A stretch of DNA of 64,000 nucleotides from Symbiodinium natans (lineage: Eukaryota; Sar; Dinophyceae; Suessiales; Symbiodiniaceae). Each line of letters begins with the position of its first letter. Within the stretch, counting starts at the first letter, position 1. The notes beneath the pieces are model-generated. The model searched no databases, was not told where the DNA came from, and saw nothing but the letters and a program-made list of their open reading frames with translations. The position numbers and the translations under genes were made by a program. Location: assembly GCA_905221605.1 (NCBI GenBank), contig CAJNDS010002734.1, positions 626,279 to 690,278 of the forward strand, given 5' to 3'. Shown piece after piece: positions 51,701 through 62,872 of the stretch.

Positions 51701-54700
51701 CGATCGCTCGCAATGTTTGTGTGCTGCCGGCACGTACGTCGAGGATGCCGCTTGCGTTCCCTGTGCAGCAGGTCACTACAAGAACAATGTTGGAAATGTC
51801 CCATGCAGCCCGTGTGCGGCTGGCACCTGGAGCAACACCACCGGCGCTGCTGGGGAGGAAACGTGCCACGCCTGTGTCCCCGGCTCGACAACGGAAGCTG
51901 CTGGTTCAGGCCACGAGGATCTGTGCGTGCGACCACACGACGGGCAGCAGGTCCAATGCACTTCAGGTAGAGCCTGTTCTATCCAGCTGAATGGCTTCCA
52001 TCTCCGAGATGGACACCGCCTTGCACTCACAAAGTCGGGAGATTGCGGTGCCGCGAACCTGCCCGTGGCCGGCATAAGCAATGATGGCATGTCAGAGCCA
52101 GCCAGCACAGGGAACTACCTTTGGGGTGACATTCCTGCCGAGTTCATTCCCGAAGGTGGCATCTACCGCCTTTGCTGGTGTGCGAACATGCCAGGCCTGG
52201 CTTGCCCCGGTTTGGAAAGTTTTCAGCTCTCAGCGGGCCTGTTACATGTTGCGGGGCCTTCTGGCGATCACCTGTTCCACTGCGTCCGGGGCCAAGACTG
52301 CACTGGCCTATCGCCCTTCCGTGGCGAGGGCTTGTCTCCGTTGGACCGTGTGTCCATCCGGACCGGCGGATGCGGCAGCACGGTGCTGCAGATCTCGCCG
52401 GCCAACGTGGAAGGGTCTGCGGTTCTGGAGTCCTTCGAGTCAACGTTTTCCATGCACTTCGGCTCCTCAAATGCAGGACTTGGTCTGGACCATGGCGTGT
52501 TTGTGGATGCCAGCGAGGGGTACGATCTTTGCTGGTGCGGCGGTCCGCTTTGCAGCCAAGAGGACTTTGTGGTACCTGCTGGCAAGCTGCAGGTGAAGGG
52601 GCCCCATGTCAACCAAGAGATCAGCTGCTTCGTTGGGCAGCCTTGTGTCTTGACCGGTATCCCGTTCGTGGAAGCTGCTGCCGGAGATCTCGTCATGGTG
52701 CTCTCTGCCTGTGGAACAGGCTCCGCAGTGCAAGGCTTCCCTGGTGGGGGCATCGCCGAGTACGCCGAGTATGCCGAGGCCAGGTTTGGGCTGTTTCAGG
52801 GGAATCTTTTCGATAGCAACCAGGGTGTTGTGTGTTGCTCGTATGCCTGCCGGTGTGATCCAGCGAAGTCCACACACACGTTGCAATGTTAGAGCATGTG
52901 GGCCATGCAATGCCATGCACACCCATGCGTGAGGATGGGGCCGCCTTCCAGTTCCAGGGCGCTTCGAATCTGCTGCGTTCACCTGCTGGCATTTTCAGGC
53001 TTTGCTTTTGCAGGCCAACTGCAGATGCAGCCTGCGATGGCGCTGCGGCTTTCCGAGCACCTTTCGGACTCATGACAGCAGCTGGCCCGTTCCAGCAGAC
53101 CACCACTTGCACTGTTGGCAGCACCTGCACCCTTGACCTGTACGGCATCGGGTTGCACGCGGGTGATGCGCTGATTGTGATTGAGGGCTCTTGTGGTGCT
53201 ACCGCTGGCGCGGCCAACTTGGCCAACTTCATGCCGGATCAAGCTCTCCGACTCCAAGAGGAGGGCCAAGCACTGCAAGCCTCTTTCGGTTCCATCCCAC
53301 GGGAGACGACCCCCGGCACGTACGGACTCTGTTGGTGCCCAGGGGCTCTTGATTGTACATCCGCCCTGTCATTCCGAGCAGCAGCGGGCCAAGTGCAAAT
53401 TGACTGCCCTGAAGGGCATTTCTTGGCGACCTCCCGATGCACTCCATGCGGCCGAGGCTTCTACTGTCCAGGAGGCAACCCTGTTTCGGCCACAAGGTTC
53501 CCTTGCCCGGCACACGAGACCACTCGAACGAGAAGCGCACGCACTCGCCTGGACTGCGAGTGCGTCGCCGGCTACTTTCTGGATTCTGGTAGCTGCGCCG
53601 CCTGCGGGCGAGGGTTCTACAAAGCGGATCCGGGAAACATGGCATCCTGTGATGCCTGTCCACAGAACCTGACCACGCACCTCACTGGTTCTGTGTCCAA
53701 TGCCTCTTGTGTTGCTGCGCTGGACGAGGAGGGCTCGGCTCCTGCGGACCTTGATGCCGAAGGCTTCAGCAATGCTTCCGATGTGCCAACGGTGACCTTC
53801 AACGTTTCTCTAGGCGACTGGATTGACCCAAGCATCAGGCGGGAGCTTATCACGATCCTACGCCGAAGCCTTGCTGACTCTACCAGGTTGGACCCAGGTG
53901 CTGTTGAAATCATCTTGCCTTGGGCGGCTGCTGGCCGCAGGTTGACAGAATCATCAGTTGTTATCCTCTTGAAGTTTCCATCAGAAGCCGAAGCCAGCCG
54001 CTCGGCACAGGAGACGGATGTCAGCGTTCTTGTTGGTGACATGAGCAGCGCCCTGCAGCAAAATGCCGACTTGTCCGGCCTCACCATCGAGCCGCTGTCG
54101 GGGCCCTCTGTGTCATCTGTGACCATCACCTGCCCAGACTTCTCCGCCAAGCCACCGGGTGTGCCCATCTTGGGCCCAGGCGATTGCCTCTGCAAGCCGG
54201 GCTTCGGCTTCGACGTGCAGCTCGGGAGCTGCAAGATCTGCCCCGAAGGGGAGTACAAGTTCACATTGGAAGATTCGGGGTGCGAGAAGTGCGAGTCCCC
54301 AAAATCAACGGTTCAACCTGGGGCTGTCTCGGTTCAGCAATGCACGTGCGGAGCCGGCATGTATGAGCAGGATGCTGAGTGCCTCAGCTGCGTGACCGGG
54401 TTCTACTGCAATGGAACGGGAGCTGCGTTCAGATGTCCAGAGAACTCCACCACGATATCTGAAGGCTCTCGCTCTCTGACCGACTGCATTTGCATCGCCG
54501 GGCACCAGGTTGCCACGGCAGTTGAATCCTCAGCAACGTTCTGCGAGCCCTGCGCGCCGGGGAGGTACAAACCGAACCTGGGCAACGGAGTGTGCTTTAA
54601 CACATGCCCTTCAAACGCCGGTAGCGGGCCAGCATCCATCGAGTTGGATGACTGCTACTGCTTGCCTGCGCATGTGGCAGAATTGGACAGTACTGGCAAG

Positions 54701-57700
54701 CTGAACCGATGTGCCAGCTGCGCTCTTTATAGTGGCTTGGTCTGCCCCGGTGGCTTTGACTTCGGCACGAAGAATCATACTCAGCCACAGGCCATTGAAG
54801 GCTGGTTTCAGTCAGGCAAGACGCTGGCTTTCCAATGCCTTGTTGTGCTGCCCGACGGGAGGAGCGTTTGCAGAGGGGGTACTGCCGAGTGCCAGCAAGA
54901 GCGTGATCCATCTCTCGCATCCCTTGCAGGCTGCCAGCGCTTTGGAAACCAGTGTGCAGAAGGCTCTGCAGGAATGATCTGCGGCGAGTGCCCAGTGGCT
55001 TGGGCCAGGGGCAACCCCTTGGAATACTGCCAACCCTGCCCGCTGGGCCAGGGCGCCGCTTTGCTGGTCAGCTCCGTCACGGCAGATATCGCGAGGATCA
55101 CCGTTGTGAACTTCGTCATTGCAGTACTGGCTGCCAAGGGAGCAGGGACCTCTCTGAAGTTGCACACGTCGATGATCCGCATCGTTCAGTCCTGGATCGC
55201 TGCCTGTGCCATCCTGCTGAACTTCGACCTGGATCGCTTGGAGGCCTTCTCGTGGTCGGAGGCACAGGGCTGTGACCAGAACTGCCCAGAGCCCAGGCTT
55301 ATGTGGCCTCAGGCAGTTTCTGATGCCATGAGGGGCCTTTTCTCGCTGCTGGCAGTCCTTCCTCGAACAAGTGTCAACTTCGCAGCTGCGTGCCAAGCAG
55401 AGGACATGTTGCCCGGCAACCCGACTGCCAAACGGATGATACCAGCGCTGTATTATCTAGCCTTGCCGCCGCTGACACTCGCGAGCACTGTTCTTCTGTG
55501 TGCCTGCGTGGTGTATATCGCGGTGCCACTTGGAAAGATGCTCGGACTCCACTTCAACGACGCTCGGTGAAGTGAACAGTCATGCTGATTTCCGTGTACA
55601 GTTAGAGACGAAAGGGTGCCAGATGCGGCATGCGCCATACTTCCCATCTGCGTGTGCAACTGAGGCCGCAGACAAGAAGGCGACACAGAGGAGGGCAGCC
55701 CTCCACGTGGTCAGGGGCCAGTTGAAGGTCGCAGCCGATCTTTTATCGAAGGACTCCGAACTCAAAGAAGTGAAGCCACCCGTAGGAGTCACTCAGCCAA
55801 GCGTAGATTCCTTGCGACAGCGACTCTTGAGAGAGACCGGAGGATGGCGATGATGGTGGGATTGCTGATGGTTCTGGCGATGTGGCCAAGTCACCAGCTT
55901 GCCTGGAAGAGCTTGCACAGGGCATCTTGGACCAGGCGCGCACTGGGCAGTCTATGCTTGGGGCCAGAAATCCTTGGGGCAGTATGATTCCCGGATGGTG
56001 AAGGCGGAGATTTCAGCTTTTGAGGCTGGTCAAACTGAGTTTGCGGGTCTGTGTAGCTCAGCCTCGCGAGGCTTTCGGGCGAGTTTTGCAATCATAATTT
56101 TGAGTGACAAGGAAAAACAATACTCATTGAGGGCCCTTCGCCGACAGAATGGTCTGTGATACTCCCTGACTGCTTGCTTGTTGGGTTGCAGATCCGTGGT
56201 CGCATGTAGGCCCCTAGCCACACGGTAAACCCCCCAAAAAGCCACGCCACGTGCGTCTTGGGAAGTGAACCCGGAAGCCACAAAAACCGAAGGCGGACTG
56301 GCAGGCGGATGTCCCAGATGCTGTTCTGGCTGGAGGCATCAGCGATGAGGAGCTCGCGGCCGCCGCCCACTGCTTATAAGCCTGGCATTCTTAGGGTTTT
56401 CGTAGACAATTTGTGAGCAACAACCATACAGGGAGAGCACTCCGCAGCATGTTCCGGAAGCCTGTTACTGCTCCGCTTGCTGTTGCTGGTTTTTTTTCAG
56501 CTCAGAAATCTCAAGGCCTCCGACGGCTTGATCTCCAAGAACGCGCTCCACCGACTGGTGGCTCAGCATGTTTTTTGCTCTTGATCAGGCTACTTGTATC
56601 CCGCTTCGTCCAACTTAGAGCCCCTAAAGTAAGCAGATTCGGCAAGTCCTTCAGATGGCTTCGCGAGATCTCGGGCTCAGGGTGCAGCGTGTTCCGCCTG
56701 TCCGATACCTCCACCCAGGTCCTTGGCACTGTTGTGTGGAAGCTGCGAGGCCGGGCCAAGTATCCCAGCTTCGCAGCACCAGCTTGTGAGGCGCCACAAG
56801 CCCCCGAAAGCCTTCTGATGCAAGCGCGTCGCAGTCGAAGGCCAGTTTGAGCCCGAAGCTGACCACCAGGGCCTCCCGAAGGCCGCCCTGGCTTTTTGGA
56901 CGCTTTCAACTGGATGTGTTTCAGAGTCGGCGTGCCCCAAAGAGAAAGACGAGAGCTGCGTGGGGAGCAGGGCCAAGGGAGGATGGGCGATAGCATAAGT
57001 ACGTAGGTACATTGTTGATGATTGGCCTCCTAGCCCGCATCAGGTAAGGCTTAGATGCAGAATTGCCCGTACTTCCACAGTGGCTCAGAGATGCAGGAAT
57101 GAAATGCCATTACCCACGATGGAAACCGCTTGAATGGCGAATGGAAACCATTTGGAATCCCACTACTCGCTCGGGCAAACCCCACTAGTGGAATTCAATG
57201 AAACCCCATTCCCCACTTGAGGAAATTCCATTACCCGCTCGTGGAAATCCCACTACTCATGTGTGTAAATCCCCCATTACCCCCCAGTGCCCACTAGTGA
57301 AACTCAGTGGAATCCCACTGGGCACGGTTGTCAGAAAGGGGCAAGTGAGTGAACGAGAGAAGGGTTGTGTGAGAATGCATGGCGGCCAGACCCCCTTCTA
57401 CGGGCCGGAAAAGTGGGTCTGGGAATGGGGACTACGGTAATCCACTGCGCGGGACAAAAAAACAGTTCTGGAGGGACGGGCTATGGAGTGTGGTTGTCTG
57501 AAAGGGGCCGTGGCGAGCCACACACCCTTAACAGCAAGGGCCATGGGGGGTTTCGATGGGTTTCGAGGGTGAGTCGGAATGTATGGGGAACCAGTCCCTG
57601 CTTGTTGGGCCCACAAGGAAGGCTTGGCTGGCGGCGCGAAGTCAGGAGAGCACTTGTGACAACTCGCGGGCAAGTTTGGGAAGGGGAGGGGAGGGGATGG

Positions 57701-60142
57701 GGGGGGTGGCAGGTTCAGGGCAGCAGAATCCGTGTGCCGTTCCTGTGCCGTTTCGGTCGCAGGCCGACTTCCTTGCGGAGGTGGCGGGCGCTGCGGGGTC
57801 AGCCCGCGAGCTTGTTGAGTCACAAGGGGCCCAGGACTCCCAGGATTCCTTGCTCCAGAGCGCCGGCCGCAACCTGCGCAGCAGGGAAGACGAAAGGCTT
57901 CTTGGGGCCCACGGGGTCACTGCCTTGGACTTGGCGCTCTTTGAGTCCTGGCCCGGACTCAAGGCATTGCTGGATCAAAGCATGCCCGTCATCTGGCTGA
58001 CGCAGCTTGCCCTTTGGCCGGAGCTCATGTCCAGCTTCCTGCAGATGATCCGTTGCATATCGGTTCACGAAGACAGCGAAGACGGGGGGGAGCCCATGAC
58101 GGTGCAGCGCCTGCGTTCGCATCCGGATGTGGAGTGCTGGCAAGACGAGCACATGGCCACAGCAATGGTCGCCCTAACAGGACTCGTGGTATGGTGCCTG
58201 GGAGTTCCCCTTGCCTTATTCCTGAGAATATGGGCACTTCGCGACAGGCAGGAGCCTCGGAACCGCAGGAGGTTTGGATACTTCATTCAAGGTTTGGAGC
58301 CCAGCTATTGGTGCCTTGGCTGCTTTGGCTTTTATCTTTGATGTAGCACAGCCTTCGAGCTTTACTGAACAAGATGTCTTTCCCCCCGAAAGCCATGGGA
58401 GAGTCCTGCGTTCCCGACAGAAGCGGTGCTCCCGCCATCGGAAAATTGAAATCGACTCTGAGCAGAAGCCGTTTTAGGTACTGGGAACTGGTCATCAAGA
58501 GGATTGACATCGGCGTCATGCTTGTGGTCGCGTCAACATCGATAGCAAGCGATGACAGGTTGAAGCTCTTGCTCTTTGCGCTGATCTCGGGCATGCAGCT
58601 CGCAGTGACTGCATGGCTCAAGCCTTATGGAAATTCCCAAGCAGAGGTGTTGGACTTCCTGGAGTTTGTCCTGCTTACGTCCCGATTTGTGCTCTTCACC
58701 ACTGTGGCGATCCTACTGATGTTTCTTCCGTCAAGGGAAATCGTCTGGGTTTGGTCGGCTGCTTGCTTGCATATAATTTTGTTTGAGAGTGTGACGCTCC
58801 GGTGGTTCTCCTCGTGTCTCGTTGACCCCGTGGACTGCGGAGGTCTCCCTCTTCGTGATGCTGGTGTCGGTGGTGTTTTACACGATGCTGCACATCGTGT
58901 CTCAGGCCTTGCGCAGCGTTGCCAGCCAGATGGATGCCAAGCCCAAGATGGAACAGGCCGGGGAAAGAAGTGTTCGCCCGCAGTGGAGTCCCGATGCGGT
59001 AAAATTGCCGACCCATTGCTCTGTGTCGAGTCAGGGTGCCTGTGAGAGTGTGTGTGTGTGTGTGCGCGCGCGCTGTTTGTGGTTGGTGGGTAGTGCCGAG
59101 TATGTCTTGCACCCCTTCGAGCTGGACTGCTCCTGCAGGAGCGGAAGATCATGCTCTCCCACGTGCAAGCTCCGAGAAGTGGACCGATCAGATCCGATGG
59201 TGCCCGTGCTTTGCAAACATTCACCGTTGTAGTCTGCATGTTGAGCGCGCCACTTCTGACAATGCGCCTGGACTGGGGCCCGAAATTGGGCCACTAGATT
59301 CCGAATCTCCGACTCTGCCACTCCAGCCTAGCCTAAGCTGGTCCCCCTAAACGAGAATTTTGGGTTGAGCCGCTCAAGGCCAGCACCCCGGTCCGCATCA
59401 AAACAGTTCACTCTCTCCAACTCCGGCCCAGGCCTCTTCGAAGATCTCAAGCAAAGAGCTGTGCAACTCTTGTTGCCGCTGTTCCAGCCGGAATCATACC
59501 TTGCCTTCTTCTGGTCCGTTCATGTGGAGAGCCCCTTCGTCGATGGGAGCCAGATCCAGGCCATGGCTTGCCTCCCTGGGTCCCTCACCAAAACACCCTA
59601 AGCCCTAACCCTAAACCCTAAGCCCTAAGCCCTAAACCCTAAACCCTAAACCCTAAACCCTAAACCCTAAACCCATCAGCCAGCTCGCCCAGCTTGAAGC
59701 CCATCGCAGGTGACTCACCGCCCAGCGGATCGAAGCTCCTATGTTGCACTTGGCAGCTTTTGGTGCGGTGGGTGTGTGCCCCTGGACTTGGGATTTGGCA
59801 GTCCAGGTTCGAGGGACAAGTGGTTTAGGGATTAGGGTTTTCTTGCTAATTCCTCGTTGGGTCTGAGCACCAGGCTGGTTGCTGGCAAGGTTGGCGCAGG
59901 CATCGGCTCTTTTGTTGAGGTCCTCTGGCAGCTACCAGAAGGAAGCGGTGAGCAAGGCTTACCAGGACTTCATCGAGCTTTGGTTGTCGCACTTTGGGGG
60001 CAGCAACATCCCAAACGTGAACGTGCTGTGTCTCTTGTCGGTGGCCTGCCGCTCGCTGCCCGACAACTTGGCGAACGCGGCGATTCATGGCTATTGGAAA
60101 AGAGAGACCCAGAAGCTGGTGTCGGAGGCTCCGCTTGTGTAG
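42973..60142 (+). CDS. Giant mosaic surface receptor gene (MAM-RCC1-SRCR-kelch-Cys-rich-multi-TM)
   Basis: One plus-strand gene seems to run from the ATG at 42973-42975 to TAG at 60140-60142. Signed joins: 43182/43360, 45769/45841, 46327/46488, 48084/48679, 48892/49143, 51311/51460 and 52778/52934 all keep phase and join halves of known domains. Order of parts: signal peptide, MAM domains, seven RCC1-like repeats, SRCR, kelch-like repeats, six LC-x-C modules, GCC2/GCC3-type cysteine repeats, membrane helices, cytosolic loops. The extracellular part plus multi-pass end suggests a plasma-membrane receptor or adhesion protein, perhaps for cell-cell or host recognition (inference). Some joins (exons 2-5, 7-8, 11-13 and those after 55570) are unresolved, so two genes cannot be fully excluded. 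Confidence 0.7.
45841..47776 (+). CDS. Giant gene: end of MAM, seven RCC1-like repeats, SRCR start
   Basis: Exon 45841-46327 completes a MAM domain (AVLTSPFFPGVAGVAYLAF) and starts the RCC1 repeats; the next exon begins at 46488. RCC1-like units of the form GxxHTCALxxxGxVxCWGxNxxGQLG occur near 46170, 46505, 46690, 46960, 47110, 47275 and 47450: seven units, the number needed for a closed propeller. The stretch 46782-46872 is open but breaks a repeat and is probably a retained-looking intron, since removal restores GLGD..RGTD. The exon ends with the first half of an SRCR domain (VRLSGGDRTWGWLEVLHNG, then WALVCDDGF). The exact donor near 47755 is unclear. Confidence 0.78.
47893..48084 (+). CDS. 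Giant gene: SRCR domain, second half
   Basis: Reads LGFKLTLQDLGMAAGTTLHF, then AVDDIKCDGTEVSLGDCSF and GWQVHDCSQREAAG, the typical SRCR order with its Cys pairs. Donor CAG|GCGCGC at 48084/48085; joining to 48679 gives EAAGVQC, completing the domain exactly. SRCR domains are extracellular ligand-binding modules. Confidence 0.82.
48679..50290 (+). CDS. Giant gene: kelch-like repeats
   Basis: Exon 48679-48892 has HDHSMVWDAEGQSALIFGG and ends at a GC donor. Exon 49143-49377 has HSAAWDATTRSMLLFAG and YHSMVWDADSRSMLVFGG and ends at GTGAGA. A small exon from 49774 has RSRHSAIWDPAT. An exon from about 50033 has SMLVFAGWSGSGYLEDL and RHAAAWQASAMSMVVYAG. With the start of the next exon this makes about six blades of kelch-like type. 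The intron after 49377 contains a telomere-like tract, and a second, inverted, tract follows the small exon. Confidence 0.72.
49661..49764 (+). repeat. Intronic telomere-like tract, CCCTAAA orientation
   Basis: About fourteen units with minor variants, ending 10 bp before the acceptor of the small kelch exon at 49774. Confidence 0.93.
49870..49902 (+). repeat. Intronic telomere-like tract, TTTAGGG orientation
   Basis: Four TTTAGGG units just after the small kelch exon, inverted relative to the tract at 49661-49764. Confidence 0.9.
50395..53410 (+). CDS. Giant gene: six tandem LC-x-C cysteine modules
   Basis: Exons 50395-51311, 51460-52778 and the start of 52934-55570. Six modules of about 100-130 residues share CxxGxxC, then an acidic/hydrophobic D-x-V/L, a CG, then GxYxLCxC and a Phe-rich end with GP: starts near 50580, 50868, 51957, 52280, 52628 and 53108. 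Signatures include LCSC, LCWC, LCWC, LCWC, LCFC and LCWC. Between modules 2 and 3 lie GCC2-type Cys repeats (PEGYFCPDG, AAGHYKNNVG, AAGTWSNTTG). I know no named domain for the module; it may be lineage-specific. Confidence 0.7.
53411..54990 (+). CDS. Giant gene: GCC2/GCC3 cysteine-rich repeats around a SEA-like segment
   Basis: Within exon 52934-55570: repeats such as CPEGHFLATSRCTPCGRGFY, CGRGFYKADPGNMASCDACP, CPEGEYKFTLEDSGCEKC and CAPGRYKPNLGN match the TNFR-like GCC2/GCC3 pattern common in protist receptors. Between them about 53780-54120 encodes a Cys-free alpha/beta-looking segment (VTFNVSLGDWIDPSIRREL and on) reminiscent of SEA-type autoproteolysis domains, though no cleavage motif was confirmed. 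Confidence 0.72.
54991..60142 (+). CDS. Giant gene: multi-pass membrane C-terminus
   Basis: Hydrophobic segments follow the last Cys repeats: ITVVNFVIAVLAAKGAG, IVQSWIAACAILLNFDL and LPPLTLASTVLLCACVVYIA to about 55568. A charged loop exon follows at about 55662-55845 (DKKATQRRAALHVVRGQLKV). Exon from 57763 has a TM segment (TAMVALTGLVVWCLGVPLAL); about 58470-58790 has LLLFALISGMQLAVTAWL and FVLFTTVAILLMFL; about 58848-59018 has SLFVMLVSVVFYTMLHIV. The last exon, from 59874, is soluble (YQKEAVSKAYQDFIELWLSH) and ends TAG at 60140. Several joins here are approximate. Confidence 0.6.
55846..57762. other. Long intron of the giant gene with GGAAATCCCACTAC-type repeats
   Basis: No credible exon was found. 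At about 57095-57330 a degenerate repeat of (G)GAAAxCCCAxTACxC with CTCG spacers recurs roughly ten times. G-rich runs occur at 57660-57715. Confidence 0.5.
59598..59674 (+). repeat. Telomere-like tract in last intron of giant gene
   Basis: About eleven CCCTAAA/CCCTAAG units in the gap before the exon at 59874; a short inverted unit (GGTTTAGGGATTAGGG) is at 59822-59838. Confidence 0.92.
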
Positions 60143-60435
60143 TCTCTTCAACTATGTGCAGTGCAGTTTTGAAACCAAAAGATGGATGTGTGTATAGTAT
60201 TACGAAGATAATGTCAGATAGCACGTTTCTATCTGAGTCCTTAGAATGACATTCATACAAGAGTGGAGTTGAGTGGAGTTGAGTGATGTTCGGGATGGTG
60301 AGCTGAAGCTGACAGAGCACTTGAGGAATCACCGGCCCAGACTCTGAGTCAATCTCCTTGGGGTCGCTGAGTGCTTTGAGCGGTTTGACATTCCTTGGAT
60401 TTGAAGGGGGGGGGACAGGTGTGTGTGCGTCTGCG

Positions 60436-60803
60436 CAGGCTGAAAGCCATTGGCAGCTCTTCGCCGACGACTTTGCCAAGACGGTTCACATGTTTTCGAT
60501 GCTCCAGAAGGCCCGCCCGACGTGAAGGGGGGTCCGACGGGTCTGACAGCAAACTCCTGAAAAATGCAGACAGAGCTTCGAGCATCGAAGGCGGACGCAG
60601 ACGAGCTCATGCGGTCCACGCAAGACATCTTGAAAGAAGCGAGGAAAGACGGGGAAGGGAGGAACTCCGGAGTCGATGTTGCTTGGCCAAACCTCGAGCT
60701 GGATTCGTTTCTCCTTGGTCTGCAACAGCTGCGCAGCACATACAACTCTCCAGTTTGCAAGCTCGTTGAAGTAGAAGATTTCCGTGGCCTGCGAGTAGCA
60801 TGA
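60436..60803 (+). CDS. Possible exons after the giant gene
   Basis: After TGCGCAG at 60438 the frame reads AESHWQLFADDFAKTVHMF to about 60522. A second frame from ATG 60564 reads MQTELRASKADADELMRSTQ and ends TGA at 60801-60803. Both are protein-like and helical. They might be further 3' exons of the giant gene through an alternative splice of its last exon, or a separate small gene; not recognised. Confidence 0.35.
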
Positions 60804-61319
60804 TGTCTTCCCTTCACCCCCAACGACCCCTGACGAGTCGACAGAGTCGAAGGCCGAGAGGTGTCGAGAGGAAAGCCGTGTACGTTGCCTGTTTTTTTTC
60901 GTCCCCTCGCAAAATCGGATTTAGAGGGCTTGAGGACAGACCGGATAAGGTGTGTCTGGTTGTCCCGATTCGAGATCGGCTGCTCTGAGGCGCAGCCGAA
61001 GCACTCCTCCCAGTCCCGGCTAGAGACTTCGGTTTGCGAGCTGCAGGACGGGCTGCAAACGTCTCGTAGCATGCCCCCTCCCGAAGACCGACGGGGTAGC
61101 CTGTGGGTACATGATCTGCTGTGACAGCGCCGCAGCTGATTCTGCACCCCGCAGTTCTTTGTTCTGACGAGTCATGGAACAAAGACCTTCACTCTCCACG
61201 CGATCCGAAGCTCGTCACCAGCTTCTTTGGAAGCCGACCCAACAAAGCACGACCCCGAGCCCCGGACCCTTGACCCAAAGATGCGCAAACCCAGAAAACC
61301 GCAGACCCAGCCTGAAGCC

Positions 61320-61407
61320 TTGAACCCTAAACCCTAAACCGTAAACCCTAAACCCTAAACCCTAAGCCCTCAACTCTCAACCCTAAACCCTAAACACTAG
61401 ACCCTAA
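61320..61407 (+). repeat. Telomere-like tract
   Basis: About ten CCCTAAA-type units with CTCAACT interruptions. Smaller ones follow at 61567-61600 and 61917-61972. Confidence 0.9.
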
Positions 61408-61716
61408 GTAACTACTAAGAGGTTCTTCGCAGAAGTATGGAAAACTGACCACAACGCCCAAAACCCCAATCAGCAGTACGCCTTTTTTTTCTTTTGATTT
61501 TTCAAGATCCTGGCAGAATCGGCGCCAAAGCGCGGGCAGCAGTCGCGCGCAGGGCACTTGCAAAAAAACCCTAAACCCTAAAGAAAACCCTGAACCCGGT
61601 CAGGAGGATGCACTGGATTTTCTCATCCAAGCCGATGTGGCCTTTTTGGAGCCGGAGGCGCGCCGAAGTCGACATCCGTCATGTATGTATGTACCCCTAC
61701 ATTCTAAAAAACATAT

Positions 61717-61780
61717 AAATTAAATGCTGTATATATATATATATACATATATATATGTATACATATATATGTATGTGCAT
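61717..61780 (+). repeat. (TA)n/TATACATATA tract
   Basis: About 60 bp of alternating TA with ATGTATACAT variants, between telomere-like tracts. Confidence 0.9.
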
Positions 61781-61916
61781 ATTTATCTCTAGCTGTGAGT
61801 ATCCAAGGTCAGTCATCCTGAGATCGGCGATGTTCCCCAGGACGTATCCGAGCCTGGTACTTTATACCCGTAGGGGGGTTGAAACCAAGAACTGCCCACT
61901 TTAGGGAGGAAAAGTG

Positions 61917-61972
61917 CCAAACCCTAAACCCTGAACCCTGAACCCTAAACCCTAAACCCTAAACCCTAAACT
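61917..61972 (+). repeat. Telomere-like tract
   Basis: Seven to eight CCCTAAA/CCCTGAA units, plus-strand CCCTAAA orientation. Confidence 0.9.
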
Positions 61973-62397
61973 GTTCTTCCGAGTGGCTCTCCGACCCAGG
62001 AGTGCAGCGACACTATTCAGATATGAGGTGGACTCGATGGATTGAGCGGCATGCAAGCCTTCAAAGGGGGTTTTTGCCAGAATATGCCAGAATGTTCAAG
62101 TTTGATTCGCTCCCATTCTGGGGGTTTGCTCATTGGAGCCTGCGGCTTGTGAGGTGCGAATTGCAGCTCCCTTTCTGCGGCTAAGACCTAAAGGTAAGGT
62201 CGTTCAAGGGCCCGGATCTCTCCCAGTTCTTTGCAGTGGCAAGATACCAGTCTAGCCCTCTCTTTCTTAGGTACGTTTCCTGCCAGGGATTCCAGAAGAA
62301 CCCCCCAGCTCCGGCCTAGGCCCTAAAACCACAGAGGAGACGATACCCGGACCCAAAATTCCGCAAGACTACGGGAAGCAAACAGCCTGACGTTGTC

Positions 62398-62460
62398 AAG
62401 TGTCAGTGGCATCAAATGCGCAAAGGGGAAGTGTCAGCGGCATCAAGTGCGCAAAGGGAA
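62398..62460 (+). repeat. Tandem duplication of a 31-bp unit
   Basis: AGTGTCAGTGGCATCAAATG plus CGCAAAGGGG is repeated once with two substitutions. Confidence 0.8.
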
Positions 62461-62644
62461 GGAAGGTTGGGAGGGGAGTGAGAGCCACTTGGATTGGCGC
62501 TGCATCTGGCTTATAAGTACCATAGTTGAACCCTACTTAAGAAGTACCCGTGTACCTCCATGAGCAACACTCGGACAGCCTCTTCGAGTCACTTTTTGCG
62601 TTGCATTTGCTGGCCCGAGCTGTACTTTTGTTCCCACTTTCACT

Positions 62645-62872
62645 GTGTGTGGCAGAGTGCCGGGGACCCGGCGGTGTGTTAATGTGCGTTGTGACGCAGA
62701 AATCCGCGTTTGGAGCTACAAGCTGCGAGATTTGGAGTGGCTTGTGGCCGAGGTCTGCCATGGCAGAGTTGGCCACATTGACCGGAGGCAGAATGGGGGG
62801 TGGCACTTGATTTGCTCACTCGTCACAGCTTTCTGGACAAACCTTTGCGGTTGTTTCTGTGCGCTGCCTTAA
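62645..62872 (+). other. Possible exon, unrecognised
   Basis: A plus-strand frame reads VWSYKLRDLEWLVAEVCHGR with AG just upstream. Composition is protein-like but it is isolated, and no family or partner exon is seen. Confidence 0.25.
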
